In this document: positions 8,201 to 16,315 of the stretch, piece after piece | How the letters are laid out: each line of letters opens with the position of its first letter | Position numbering within the stretch: the first letter of the stretch is position 1 | Assembly (NCBI RefSeq): GCF_907177275.1 | Contig: NZ_CAJSLV010000045.1 | Coordinates: 62,001 to 126,000 of the forward strand | Direction of reading: 5' to 3' | Origin: Actinacidiphila cocklensis | GTDB lineage: Bacteria; Actinomycetota; Actinomycetes; Streptomycetales; Streptomycetaceae | DNA: 64,000 nucleotides | Program-made: the position numbers and the translations under genes | Notes under the pieces: generated by a model | Told to the model about the DNA's origin: nothing | Database searches by the model: none | Seen by the model: only the letters and a program-made list of their open reading frames with translations

Positions 8201-9598
8201 ATGGGTGAAGTTCTTTCGTCGGCGACGGCTCGCGCCGACCGGATATCCGGGGACGACGTGATCGGTCACCCCGCGTGGGCGACGCTCAAGCAGGCGGTCG
8301 AGGCCGTCAGGCCCTGGCAGCTCAAGGACGGCTCGATCGACTTCGATGCCGAGGGCGCACCCTCCCGCGAGGACGCCGAGCGCACCGTCGAGCGGGTGGC
8401 GGACGCGGTCGGGCAGCTCACCGCCGTCCTGCCGCACGACGCCGACTACCACCGCGCCCTGGCCGCCGACCTGCGCCGCTGGGCCGGCGAGGGATTCGGC
8501 GTCCCCGACTTCCTCGACTCCCTGCTGGCCTTCCAGCCGTCCGCCGACCGCCTCGACGGCCGCCGCCATGTGGTCGTCTTCCCGATGTACACGCAGAACG
8601 GCAACCCGGACCGGAACCTGGAAGCCGTCGCCCTGCGGGTGACCTGGCCGGACTGGCTCGCGGAGCTGGAGCGCACCCGCTACGACAACCCGCAGTTCGT
8701 ACCGATCACCTTCGAGGACTTCACCCCCGGCTACGACACCAACTCCGCGGTGCTCTTCCCGGAGACCGTCGCCGTGCGCAAGCCCCCGGAGCGCTGGAGC
8801 TGGGGCGCGATCTTCTGCGACCGCGAGGCGGCCCGCTTCCGCGCGGTGACCGCCGCCGCCGTGGACACCCTCGGCCTGGAGCTGCCGCCGGAGGCCGCGC
8901 GGCTGGTGGACGACCAGGAGCTGGCCCAGCAGACGTACGTGCTCTGGGACATGATCCACGACCGCACCCACAGCCACGGCGACCTGCCGTTCGACCCGTT
9001 CATGATCAAGCAGCGGGCGCCCTTCTGGATGTACGGGCTCGAAGAGCTGCGCTGTGACCTGACCACCTTCCGCGAGGCCGTCAAGCTCCAGGCCGAGGGC
9101 CACCCCATGGGGCTCGGCGTGCAGTACGCCATCCTCTTCGACCGGCTCTTCCGCTTCCCGGTCACCGGCGAGCGGGTCCGCAACTACGACGGACTCGGCG
9201 GTCAGCTGCTTTTCGCCTACCTGCACAAGCACGACGCCGTACGCTGGACGGACAACACCCTGCACATCGACTGGGAGCGCGCACCGCAGGTCACCAACCA
9301 GCTCTGCGCCGACATCGAGACGCTGTACCGGGACGGTATCGACCGCCCCAAGCTTGTGCACTGGTTCGCCGCCTACGACCTGGTCGCAAGCTATCTCTCG
9401 CCGCATCCCGGCTCGGTCTGGGCCAAGGGGCCGGACGCCCTGGACCTGACGCTGCCCCCGCGCAAGCTCGTGGACGACGTGCTGGCGGACGAGTTTCCGC
9501 TCAGCATGTTCTACGAAGCCCTTGCCAAGAAGCTCCGCGAGGTGATCGCCTCCACCAAGGGGATCACGGGCGAGAGCCCGGCACGGAGCGCCGCGTGA
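8201..9598 (+). CDS. DUF6421 family protein, possible metalloenzyme
   Basis: 465 residues, soluble, no signal peptide. I recognise it as the conserved actinobacterial DUF6421 family, whose function is unknown. A conserved-looking HDRTHSHGD segment gives an HxxxHxH arrangement (His253, His257, His259) followed by FDPFMIKQRAPFWMYGLEEL, which resembles a metal-binding active-site helix, though that is inference. GAGGAG precedes the start. Its stop codon is followed within 23 nt by the SDR start, and SDR and aldolase genes follow in the same operon, suggesting a shared biochemical pathway. Confidence 0.85.
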   Translation: MGEVLSSATARADRISGDDVIGHPAWATLKQAVEAVRPWQLKDGSIDFDAEGAPSREDAERTVERVADAVGQLTAVLPHDADYHRALAADLRRWAGEGFGVPDFLDSLLAFQPSADRLDGRRHVVVFPMYTQNGNPDRNLEAVALRVTWPDWLAELERTRYDNPQFVPITFEDFTPGYDTNSAVLFPETVAVRKPPERWSWGAIFCDREAARFRAVTAAAVDTLGLELPPEAARLVDDQELAQQTYVLWDMIHDRTHSHGDLPFDPFMIKQRAPFWMYGLEELRCDLTTFREAVKLQAEGHPMGLGVQYAILFDRLFRFPVTGERVRNYDGLGGQLLFAYLHKHDAVRWTDNTLHIDWERAPQVTNQLCADIETLYRDGIDRPKLVHWFAAYDLVASYLSPHPGSVWAKGPDALDLTLPPRKLVDDVLADEFPLSMFYEALAKKLREVIASTKGITGESPARSAA

Positions 9599-9621
9599 CC
9601 GGTGCGGCCGAGGAGGCGGAC

Positions 9622-10380
9622 ATGACGACGGACACGTATTCGGGCGGTCTTGACGGAGCGGTGATCGCGGTGGCGGGTGCCGGCGGACCAGCCGGCCGCG
9701 CCGTACTGCAGCGGCTGGCCCGCGCGGGCGGCCATGTGGTCGCGGCGGACGCCGACCCCGAACGCCTGGCAGAGGCCGTCGACGCGGCGCGCTACGACGC
9801 CGGCGGCGCGGACATCACCGGCGAGATCGTCGACCTGCTCGACCTGGAGGCCAGCCAGGACTGGGCGGGCCGGATCGAGAAGGACCACGGCCGGGTCGAC
9901 GGCCTGGTCCACCTGGTCGGCGGCTGGCGCGGCTCCGCCTCCTTCCCGGAGACCGAGCTCGCCGACTGGGACGTCCTGCACAAACTGCTGATCCAGACGG
10001 TGCAGCACACCTCGCTCGCCTTCCACGACGGCCTGATGCGCAGCCCCGGCGGCCGCTATGTGCTGATCAGCGCGGCCGGCGCCAGCAGCCCCACCGCGGG
10101 GAACGCCGCATATGCGGCGGCGAAGGCCGCGGCCGAGGCCTGGACGCTCGCGCTCGGCGACTCCTTCAGCAAGCTCAGCGGCCCCGACGGACCCACGGCG
10201 GCGGCCACTGTCCTGGTGATCAAGGCGCTGGTGCACGATGGCCTGCGGGCCGAGCGCCCGCAGGCCAAATTCGCCGGTTTCACCGATGTACGCGATCTCG
10301 CCGACGCGATCGCGGACGTCTGGAACCGCAACGCCGACGATGTGAACGGGACCCGCCAGTGGCTGACGCCCCAACCGTGA
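9622..10380 (+). CDS. Short-chain dehydrogenase/reductase
   Basis: 252 residues from ATG 9622, chosen because AGGAGG (9611-9616) lies 5 nt upstream; a GTG at 9595 overlapping the DUF6421 stop is the longer alternative. The Rossmann fold is present: nucleotide loop GAGGPAGRA, LVGGW in place of the usual NNAG, catalytic Ser150 (LISAAG), Tyr164 and Lys168 (YAAAK). The acidic AADAD after beta2 favours NAD over NADP. The substrate is unknown. It sits between DUF6421 and a PLP enzyme in a coupled operon, so an amino- or hydroxy-acid substrate would be reasonable. Confidence 0.93.
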   Translation: MTTDTYSGGLDGAVIAVAGAGGPAGRAVLQRLARAGGHVVAADADPERLAEAVDAARYDAGGADITGEIVDLLDLEASQDWAGRIEKDHGRVDGLVHLVGGWRGSASFPETELADWDVLHKLLIQTVQHTSLAFHDGLMRSPGGRYVLISAAGASSPTAGNAAYAAAKAAAEAWTLALGDSFSKLSGPDGPTAAATVLVIKALVHDGLRAERPQAKFAGFTDVRDLADAIADVWNRNADDVNGTRQWLTPQP

Positions 10381-11489
10381 CCGACCCGACCGACCGCACC
10401 GGCCCCGCGGGTCCCGCAGCGCCGCCGACCGACGCCGTACGACGGCACGACCCGGCCTCGCGCGGCTTCGCCAGCGACAACTACGCGGGCGTCCACCCCG
10501 AGGTGCTCGCCGCCCTCGCGCTGGCCAACGGAGGCCACCAGGTCGCCTACGGCGGCGACGAGTACACCGCGCACCTCCAGGAGGTCTTCCGGCGGCACTT
10601 CGGCCCCACCGCCGAGGTCTTCCCGGTCTTCAACGGCACCGGTGCCAACGTGACCGCGCTGCAGGCCGTCACCGAGCGCTGGGGCGCGGTGGTCTGCGCC
10701 GAGTCCGCGCACATCAACGTGGACGAGTGCGGGGCGCCGGAGCGGGTCGGCGGGCTGAAGCTGCTCACCGTGCCGACCCCGGACGGCAAGCTCACCCCCG
10801 AGCTGGTGGACCGGCAGGCGTACGGCTTCGACGACGAGCACCGGGCGCAGCCGCAGGTCGTGTCGATCACCCAGACCACCGAGCTGGGCACCTGCTACAC
10901 GCCCGAGGAGATCAAGGCGCTCTGCGACCACGCCCACCAGCTGGGCATGGCCGTGCACCTGGACGGCGCGAGGCTGGCCAACGCGGCGGCCAGTCTGGGG
11001 GTGCCGCTCGCCCGCTTCACCACCGAGGCCGGCGTCGACATCCTGTCCTTCGGCGGCACCAAGAACGGCCTGCTGCTCGGTGAGTGCGTGGTCGTGCTCA
11101 GCCCCGAGCGGGTCCGCGCGCTGCTGCATCTGCGCAAGCTGTCGATGCAGCTGGCGTCGAAGATGCGCTTCGTGTCCGTGCAGTTCGAGGCGCTGCTGGC
11201 CGGCGACCTGTGGCTGCGCAGCGCCGAGCACGCCAACGCGATGGCCCGCAGGCTCGACGCCGCGGTGCGCGGCATCGACGGGGTGCGGGTGATGCGGCCC
11301 GTGCAGGCCAACGCGGTCTTCGCGCTGCTGCCGCGCGAGGTCAGCGAGCGGCTGCAGAAGCGCTACCGCTTCTACTTCTGGGACGAGTCGACGGGCGAGG
11401 TCCGCTGGATGTGCGCCTTCGACACGACGGAGGACGACGTGGACGGCTTCGCCGCGGCAATTGCCGAGGAGATGGCCTCGGGCGCCTGA
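10377..11489 (+). CDS. Threonine aldolase / beta-eliminating lyase family PLP enzyme
   Basis: 370 residues of the fold-type I low-specificity threonine aldolase family. Seen: FASDNYAGVHPEVL, the Gly/Asn loop NGTGANV, SAHINVDECGAPE, the PLP-pyridine Asp in HLDGAR, and the Schiff-base lysine Lys229 in SFGGTKNG. The family cleaves beta-hydroxy amino acids to glycine and an aldehyde, or eliminates from beta-substituted amino acids; which one cannot be told. I place the start at GTG 10377, which overlaps the SDR stop as GTGA, a sign of translational coupling; GTG 10359 is also in frame. Third gene of the DUF6421 cluster. Confidence 0.9.
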   Translation: MTDPTDRTGPAGPAAPPTDAVRRHDPASRGFASDNYAGVHPEVLAALALANGGHQVAYGGDEYTAHLQEVFRRHFGPTAEVFPVFNGTGANVTALQAVTERWGAVVCAESAHINVDECGAPERVGGLKLLTVPTPDGKLTPELVDRQAYGFDDEHRAQPQVVSITQTTELGTCYTPEEIKALCDHAHQLGMAVHLDGARLANAAASLGVPLARFTTEAGVDILSFGGTKNGLLLGECVVVLSPERVRALLHLRKLSMQLASKMRFVSVQFEALLAGDLWLRSAEHANAMARRLDAAVRGIDGVRVMRPVQANAVFALLPREVSERLQKRYRFYFWDESTGEVRWMCAFDTTEDDVDGFAAAIAEEMASGA

Positions 11490-11536
11490 CGCCGGGACCG
11501 CGTCTCTGAATAGATATACGGAGCACGGTAATTCGA

Positions 11537-11566
11537 TTGAACGGAGGATCGGTGGCTCTCTAGGGT
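11537..11566 (+). promoter_or_regulatory. Leaderless promoter of the transglutaminase-like gene
   Basis: TTGAAC (11537-11542), 18-bp spacer, TAGGGT (11561-11566), then 7 nt to ATG 11574. Both hexamers are good matches, and no Shine-Dalgarno lies between the -10 and the start. Confidence 0.65.
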
Positions 11567-11573
11567 TCGGCGC

Positions 11574-12179
11574 ATGGAACCGATCCCGGAGACCTCCGGC
11601 CTCTCCGCATATCTTGCTGCCGACGACGTCATAGACCACCACGACCCGGTGGTGCGGGAGACCGCTGCGCTGCTGGCGGAAGGCACCCACACTGCGCATG
11701 ATTATGCGGAGGCCGCCTTCGAATACGTCCGCGACGCGATCCCGCACTCCTTCGACTCGGGAGACCCGCGGGTCAGCTGGCGGGCGTCCGACGTGCTGGA
11801 GCAGCGCAACGGCATCTGCTACTCCAAGTCGCACGCCCTGACCGCGCTGCTGAGATCCCGCGGCATCCCCGCCGGGCTCTGCTACCAGCGGCTCACCGAG
11901 GACGACGGCTCGGACCCCGCTCTGCATGGCCTGATCGCCCTGCTGCTGCCAGGTGCCGACCGCTGGAGCCGGCTGGACGCCCGGGGCAACAAGCCCGGCG
12001 TGGACGCGCGCTTCTCGCCGGCGGAGGAGCGGCTGGCCTTCCCGGTGCGCCCGGAGCTGGGGGAGTGCGACTACCCGCTGGTCTACGCCGCCCCGCTGCC
12101 GGCCGTGGTGGCCTGCCTGCGGGCCGCGCCCAGCAGCTCCGGGATCGTGGTGCCGACCGCCCTGCCCGGGGCTTCCTAG
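11574..12179 (+). CDS. Transglutaminase-like cysteine protease/amidase domain protein
   Basis: 201 residues made almost entirely of one transglutaminase-like domain. The Cys-His-Asp triad is visible as Cys82 (NGICYSKSHAL), His118 (ALHGLIAL) and Asp135 (WSRLDARGNK). No signal peptide. Small cytosolic members of this superfamily act as cysteine peptidases or amidases on peptides or isopeptides; the exact substrate is not evident. It follows the aldolase gene after 84 nt but has its own strong leaderless promoter, so it is probably a separate unit. Its stop overlaps the stop of the convergent plsC by 4 bp. Confidence 0.85.
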   Translation: MEPIPETSGLSAYLAADDVIDHHDPVVRETAALLAEGTHTAHDYAEAAFEYVRDAIPHSFDSGDPRVSWRASDVLEQRNGICYSKSHALTALLRSRGIPAGLCYQRLTEDDGSDPALHGLIALLLPGADRWSRLDARGNKPGVDARFSPAEERLAFPVRPELGECDYPLVYAAPLPAVVACLRAAPSSSGIVVPTALPGAS

Positions 12180-12919
12180 CCTGCCGCCAGCTGCTCGCGG
12201 TCCCGCTCCGCCGCCACCTCGGGTGTCGGGGCGGTGCCGCCGAGGTGCGAGGGCAGCCACCACCGGTCGTCGGGGCCGGAGGGCCGGCCCGGGTACGTAC
12301 GCTGGGCGTCGTCCAGCAGCTCCTGCACCCGCAGCCGCAGCCGACGGGTCAGGGCGCCCGCCCTCTCGTCCGCGTGCGGCCGCATCTGCTCGCCGATCCG
12401 CAGCGAGATCGGGAACCTGTTGCGGCCCAGGCTGCGCGGGCGGTCCTTGGTCCACAGCCGCTGGGAACCCCACAGCGCCATCGGCAGCAGCGGCACCCCC
12501 GCCTCCATGGCCAGCCGGGCGGCGCCGGACTTGAACGACTTGAGGGTGAAGGACTGCGAGATGGTCGCCTCGGGGAAGACCCCGATGATCTCGCCGCTGC
12601 GCAGCGCCTCCAGCGCGTGCGCGTAGGCGTGCATGCCCTCGGAACGGTCCACCGGGATGTGCTTCATGGCGCGCATCAGCGGACCCGACACCTTGTGCCG
12701 GAAAACCGACTCCTTGGCCATGAAGCGCACCAGCCGCTTGGCCGGCAGCGTCGTCAGCCCGCAGAACATGAAGTCCAGGTACCCGATGTGGTTGCTCACC
12801 AGCAGCGCGCCGCCCTCGCGCGGCACGTTCTCGGTGCCCCTGATGTCGAACCGCAGGCCCTGCACCTTGAACATGGTGCGGGCGAAGCCGATCACCGGGG
12901 GATAGACGAGTTCGGCCAT
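12176..12919 (-). CDS. plsC: 1-acyl-sn-glycerol-3-phosphate acyltransferase (PlsC family)
   Basis: 247 residues. The HX4D acyl-transfer motif is NHIGYLD (His44, Asp49), the phosphate-binding block appears as VFPEATISQSF instead of the enterobacterial EGTRS form (usual in actinobacteria), and the later block VPLLPMALWGSQ is present. It would add the second acyl chain to lysophosphatidate in membrane lipid synthesis, or act on a related lysolipid; actinobacteria carry several paralogues, so this one need not be the main enzyme. AGGTG lies 7 nt before the ATG. No membrane-spanning segment is obvious beyond an amphipathic N-terminus. Confidence 0.88.
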   Translation of the reverse strand: MAELVYPPVIGFARTMFKVQGLRFDIRGTENVPREGGALLVSNHIGYLDFMFCGLTTLPAKRLVRFMAKESVFRHKVSGPLMRAMKHIPVDRSEGMHAYAHALEALRSGEIIGVFPEATISQSFTLKSFKSGAARLAMEAGVPLLPMALWGSQRLWTKDRPRSLGRNRFPISLRIGEQMRPHADERAGALTRRLRLRVQELLDDAQRTYPGRPSGPDDRWWLPSHLGGTAPTPEVAAERDREQLAAG

Positions 12920-13113
12920 GGCGGAGCACCTGCTCTCTCCGGGGTGGCGCTCCCGGCGGAAGTTACGCGCCCGTAGGTTCTCGGGCCGCTGAGCGATGGT
13001 GCCCCGGAGGCAGGGCCGCTGTCACCCCGGGCGGCCGTGCCACGGGGAGATTCTTCTCACGTCACGCCGATGTCACCCCTGTGCCCGGTCCGCGTCGCGG
13101 GCCCGCCGCCCGG

Positions 13114-13521
13114 TCAGCCGGCCGTACGCCGTAGGACCAGGTACATCTCGCAGCCGAGGCAGTAGGCGAAGGCCGCGTTCAGGAAGGCGGCGGCCAGCGC
13201 GCAGCCGGTGGCCGCCATCCCCAGCCACTGCGGCCCGGCCAGGTAGCCGACCACCCCGACGGCCGCGAAGGCCAGCCCCACGGCCTGGGCGAAGCGTGGC
13301 GGCGCCGCGTCCTCGGTGGCCGTGGGCGGCCCGATCCTGGGGCGTATCAGGGTGCGGAAGACCCAGCCGTACGGCGAGCGCTGCACACCGGCCACGGCGC
13401 CCACGGCGAAGAGCGCGGCCTGCACCGCGAGCAGCGGGCCGCTGCCGGTGACCAGGACCACCGCGAGCACCGCGGTGGTCAGGGCCGCGCCGAACCGGGG
13501 GCCGCGTACGTCGATGTCCAT
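13114..13521 (-). CDS. DUF4395 family membrane protein
   Basis: 135 residues with the DUF4395 pattern: an N-terminal DIDVRGPRFGA, paired hydrophobic helices (about 12-45), a charged loop QRSPYGWVFRTLIRPRIG, two more helices, and a terminal AYCLGCEMYL with a CxxC pair (residues about 121 and 124) at the membrane surface. The CxxC and the divergent thioredoxin-like gene 144 bp away suggest a membrane thiol-disulfide relay, as proposed for this gene pairing; this is inference. No Shine-Dalgarno is obvious before the ATG. Confidence 0.85.
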   Translation of the reverse strand: MDIDVRGPRFGAALTTAVLAVVLVTGSGPLLAVQAALFAVGAVAGVQRSPYGWVFRTLIRPRIGPPTATEDAAPPRFAQAVGLAFAAVGVVGYLAGPQWLGMAATGCALAAAFLNAAFAYCLGCEMYLVLRRTAG

Positions 13522-13665
13522 GACGGGAATGATGACCTACCGGCGGGCGGTCGTGACCGCGGGAATCATTGCGGTCGTATGAACGCTGACTTGCGGGAAT
13601 ACAGTGCGGTTCGCGCGCGGGTGACAATGCGGCGCGGTGAGGGTGGCGGCGGAGGAGGAGCGGTG

Positions 13666-14079
13666 ATGACGGGTCTGGTGGTCTGCCTCGCCGTGCTCGC
13701 GGCGGCGAGCGCCTTCGGTGTCCTGCACCGGCGGCGGGACGGGAGGGTCCGGGTGGGTGCCAAGGACGGCGGCGAGCGGCTGACGGCGGCGGATCTCGGC
13801 GGGCCGCTGGGGGAACGTGCCACGCTCGTGCAGTTCTCCAGCGCCTTCTGCGCGCCCTGCAGGGCGACCCGGCGGGTGCTCGCCGAGGTCACCGGCATGG
13901 TCGAGGGGGTGCGCCACGTGGAGATCGACGCAGAGGCGCAGCTCGATCTCGTACGGCGGCTGCACATCCTCAAGACCCCGACCGTGCTCGTCCTCGACGC
14001 GGACGGCTCCGTGGTCCGCCGGGCGTCGGGCCAGCCCCGGCGTGCCGACGTGATCGCCGCGCTGGGCGCCGCGGTCTGA
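13666..14079 (+). CDS. Membrane-anchored thioredoxin-fold protein
   Basis: 137 residues. Residues 1-20 form an uncleaved N-terminal membrane anchor, followed by a thioredoxin fold with FCAPC (Cys62, Cys65) where the usual active-site Trp is Phe, a cis-Pro region TPTVLVLDADG, and a terminal RADVIAALG helix. The domain would face outside the membrane. Start ATG 13666 (or GTG 13663) is set by GGAGGAGGAG at 13651-13660. It is divergent from the DUF4395 gene, a common actinobacterial pairing, so the two probably act together in extracytoplasmic thiol redox chemistry. Confidence 0.87.
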   Translation: MTGLVVCLAVLAAASAFGVLHRRRDGRVRVGAKDGGERLTAADLGGPLGERATLVQFSSAFCAPCRATRRVLAEVTGMVEGVRHVEIDAEAQLDLVRRLHILKTPTVLVLDADGSVVRRASGQPRRADVIAALGAAV

Positions 14080-14182
14080 CAGGGCCTTTCGGCGCGGCGC
14101 GGTCCTGCCGCGGGCGGGGTGCCGCGCGGGCGTAGGGCAGGTCACAGTGGAGGAACCTTGCCAAGCGGCGGCGCTCTCTGTG

Positions 14183-14194
14183 TACTGGCGAGTA
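14183..14194. promoter_or_regulatory. Palindrome TACT-N4-AGTA upstream of etfBA
   Basis: TACTGGCGAGTA is an imperfect palindrome overlapping an A/T-rich TAATAT element (14193-14198), the most A/T-rich spot of the 268-bp gap before etfB. It looks like a TetR-type operator at a promoter; a second -10-like TATGCT is at 14262-14267. The remainder of the gap shows nothing further. Confidence 0.4.
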
Positions 14195-14347
14195 ATATAT
14201 CCGCCGGGGTACTCACCGCGACGCGTGCTGCGTTCCGGCGGGGAGCCGCAGCCACAGGCGCCTATGCTGCCAATTCCGGGGCACTTGCCAGGGCGCTGCC
14301 GGGGCAGTTGACGAAGACGTGCAGGACGAAGCAGTAGGAGAGCAGGC

Positions 14348-15133
14348 GTGAGCTTGAGGATCGTAGTCGCTGTGAAGTACGTGCCCGACGCCACCGGCGA
14401 CCGTCACTTCGCCGATGACCTGACCACCGATCGCGACGCGGTCGACGGCCTGCTGTCGGAGCTGGACGAGTACGCCGTCGAGCAGGCGCTGCAGATCGCC
14501 GAGTCGGCGGAGGGTGCGGAGATCACCGTGCTGACCGTCGGTCCCGAGGACGCCAAGGACGCGCTGCGCAAGGCGCTGTCGATGGGTGCGGACAAGGCGA
14601 TCCACGTCGAGGACGACGCGCTGCACGGCACCGATGTGATCGGTACGTCGCTGGTGCTGGCCAAGGCCATCGAGCACGCCGGGTACGACCTGGTCGTGAC
14701 CGGTATGGCCTCCACCGACGGGACGGCGGGTGTGGTGCCCGCGCTGCTCGCGGAGCGGCTGGGTATCCCGCAGGTCACCCTGCTGTCGGAGGTCGCGGTG
14801 GCCGGCGGCAAGGTGACCGGGCGCCGCGACGGGGATGCGGCCAGCGAGCAGCTGGAGGCGTCGCTGCCCGCGCTGGTGTCGGTCACCGACCAGTCGGGCG
14901 AGGCCCGCTACCCGTCCTTCAAGGGCATCATGGCCGCCAAGAAGAAGCCGGTGGAGGCCCTCGACCTGTCCGACCTGGGCATCGACGGGGCCGAGGTGGG
15001 CCTCGTCGGCGCCTGGAGTGCCGTGCAGGACGCCACCGCCCGCCCGCCGCGCACCGCGGGCACGATCGTCAAGGACGAGGGCGAGGGCGGCAAGCAGCTC
15101 GCGGCCTACCTCGCGGAGCAGAAGTTCATCTGA
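14348..15133 (+). CDS. etfB: Electron transfer flavoprotein subunit beta
   Basis: 261 residues, the normal length. The family signature is clear: IVVAVKYVPD at the start, VDGLLSELDEYAVEQALQ (residues about 36-53), VLTVGPEDAKDALRKALSMGADKAIH, GMASTDGTAGVVPALLAERL and LEASLPALVSVTDQ. EtfB binds AMP and with EtfA carries electrons from acyl-CoA and other dehydrogenases to the quinone pool. GTG start with GGAG upstream. It is followed after 90 nt by etfA and the two end in a very strong hairpin, so this is a two-gene operon. Confidence 0.97.
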   Translation: MSLRIVVAVKYVPDATGDRHFADDLTTDRDAVDGLLSELDEYAVEQALQIAESAEGAEITVLTVGPEDAKDALRKALSMGADKAIHVEDDALHGTDVIGTSLVLAKAIEHAGYDLVVTGMASTDGTAGVVPALLAERLGIPQVTLLSEVAVAGGKVTGRRDGDAASEQLEASLPALVSVTDQSGEARYPSFKGIMAAKKKPVEALDLSDLGIDGAEVGLVGAWSAVQDATARPPRTAGTIVKDEGEGGKQLAAYLAEQKFI

Positions 15134-15223
15134 TGGACGGCCCCGCCCGGCGCCCTTCGCCCGGGCAGGGCAGCGACCGCAGGCCCGCCCCCGCCCCTCA
15201 CTTTCCGCAGGAGAACGATTCCC

Positions 15224-16186
15224 ATGGCTGAAGTCCTCGTCCTCGTCGACCACGTGGACGGTGCCGTCCGCAAGCCGACCCTCGAACTGCTGACCCTGGC
15301 CCGCCGGATCGGCGACCCGGTCGCGGTCCACCTCGGCCCCGGTGCCGAGACGGCCGCCCCGGTGCTCGCCGAGCACGGCGCGGTCAAGGTACTGGCCGCC
15401 GACGCGCCGGAGTTCACCGACTACCTGGTGGTGCCCAAGGTGGACGCGCTGCAGGCCGCGGCCGCCGCCACCTCGCCCGCCGCCGTCCTGGTGGCCTCCT
15501 CCGCCGAGGGCAAGGAGGTCGCGGCCCGCCTCGCGCTGCGGCTCGGCTCCGGCATCATCACCGACGCCACCGACGTGACCGCGGGCGACGACGGCCCGGT
15601 CGCCACCCAGTCGGCCTTCGCCGCCGCCTTCACCACCCGCTCCCGGGTCAGCCGCGGTGTGCCGGTGATCACCGTCAAGCCGAACTCGGCGCCGGTCGAG
15701 CCCGCCCCCGCCGCCGGCACCGTGGAGCCGCTCGCGGTCACCTTCGGTGAGCTGGCCACCGGCACGAAGGTCGTCGCGCGCACCCCGCGCCAGTCCACCG
15801 GCCGCCCCGAGCTGACCGAGGCCGCGATCGTGGTCTCCGGCGGCCGCGGCGTCAACGGCGCCGAGAACTTCTCGGTCATCGAGGCGCTCGCCGACTCCCT
15901 GGGCGCGGCCGTCGGCGCGTCCCGGGCCGCGGTGGACGCCGGCTGGTACCCGCACACCAACCAGGTCGGCCAGACCGGCAAGTCGGTCTCGCCGCAGCTC
16001 TACATCGCCAACGGCATCTCCGGCGCGATCCAGCACCGGGCCGGCATGCAGACCTCCAAGACCATCGTCGCGGTCAACAAGGACGCCGAAGCACCCATCT
16101 TCGACCTCGTCGACTACGGCGTCGTCGGCGACCTCTTCCAGGTCGTCCCCCAGCTCACCGAGGAGATCACGGCCCGCAAGGGCTGA
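15224..16186 (+). CDS. etfA: Electron transfer flavoprotein subunit alpha
   Basis: 320 residues. The C-terminal FAD domain is complete: [20 protein letters not shown] (residues about 204-223), [36 protein letters not shown] in segments, and [23 protein letters not shown] near the end. The N-terminal half matches the EtfA alpha/beta fold ([12 protein letters not shown]). It forms the heterodimer with EtfB and holds the electron-carrying FAD. AGGAG lies 10 nt upstream of the ATG. The gene is terminated by a 17-bp perfect hairpin. Confidence 0.97.
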   Translation: MAEVLVLVDHVDGAVRKPTLELLTLARRIGDPVAVHLGPGAETAAPVLAEHGAVKVLAADAPEFTDYLVVPKVDALQAAAAATSPAAVLVASSAEGKEVAARLALRLGSGIITDATDVTAGDDGPVATQSAFAAAFTTRSRVSRGVPVITVKPNSAPVEPAPAAGTVEPLAVTFGELATGTKVVARTPRQSTGRPELTEAAIVVSGGRGVNGAENFSVIEALADSLGAAVGASRAAVDAGWYPHTNQVGQTGKSVSPQLYIANGISGAIQHRAGMQTSKTIVAVNKDAEAPIFDLVDYGVVGDLFQVVPQLTEEITARKG

Positions 16187-16195
16187 CCCTCCCCG

Positions 16196-16232
16196 CCGCG
16201 GCCCCCGTACGCGCCGCGTACGGGGGCCGCGG
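16196..16232 (+). terminator. 17-bp perfect hairpin ending etfBA
   Basis: Arms 16196-16212 and 16216-16232 are exact reverse complements with a 3-nt loop (gcc). It begins 10 nt after the etfA stop. There is no T-run. Confidence 0.8.
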
Positions 16233-16248
16233 CATGCCCGTGCGGGTG

Positions 16249-16297
16249 TTGACCGGCGGAACGCCTCGGACTAGCGTCGCTTCAACGATTTGTTGAA
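16249..16297 (+). promoter_or_regulatory. Promoter and overlapping operator of the aldolase gene
   Basis: TTGACC (16249-16254), 17-bp spacer, TAGCGT (16272-16277) place the start of transcription near 16284. The inverted repeat TTCAACGATTTGTTGAA (16281-16297; 6-bp arms, 5-nt spacer) sits on that start point, the classic position for a repressor site. Confidence 0.6.
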
Positions 16298-16315
16298 GCC
16301 TGGGGAGGGTGGCCC

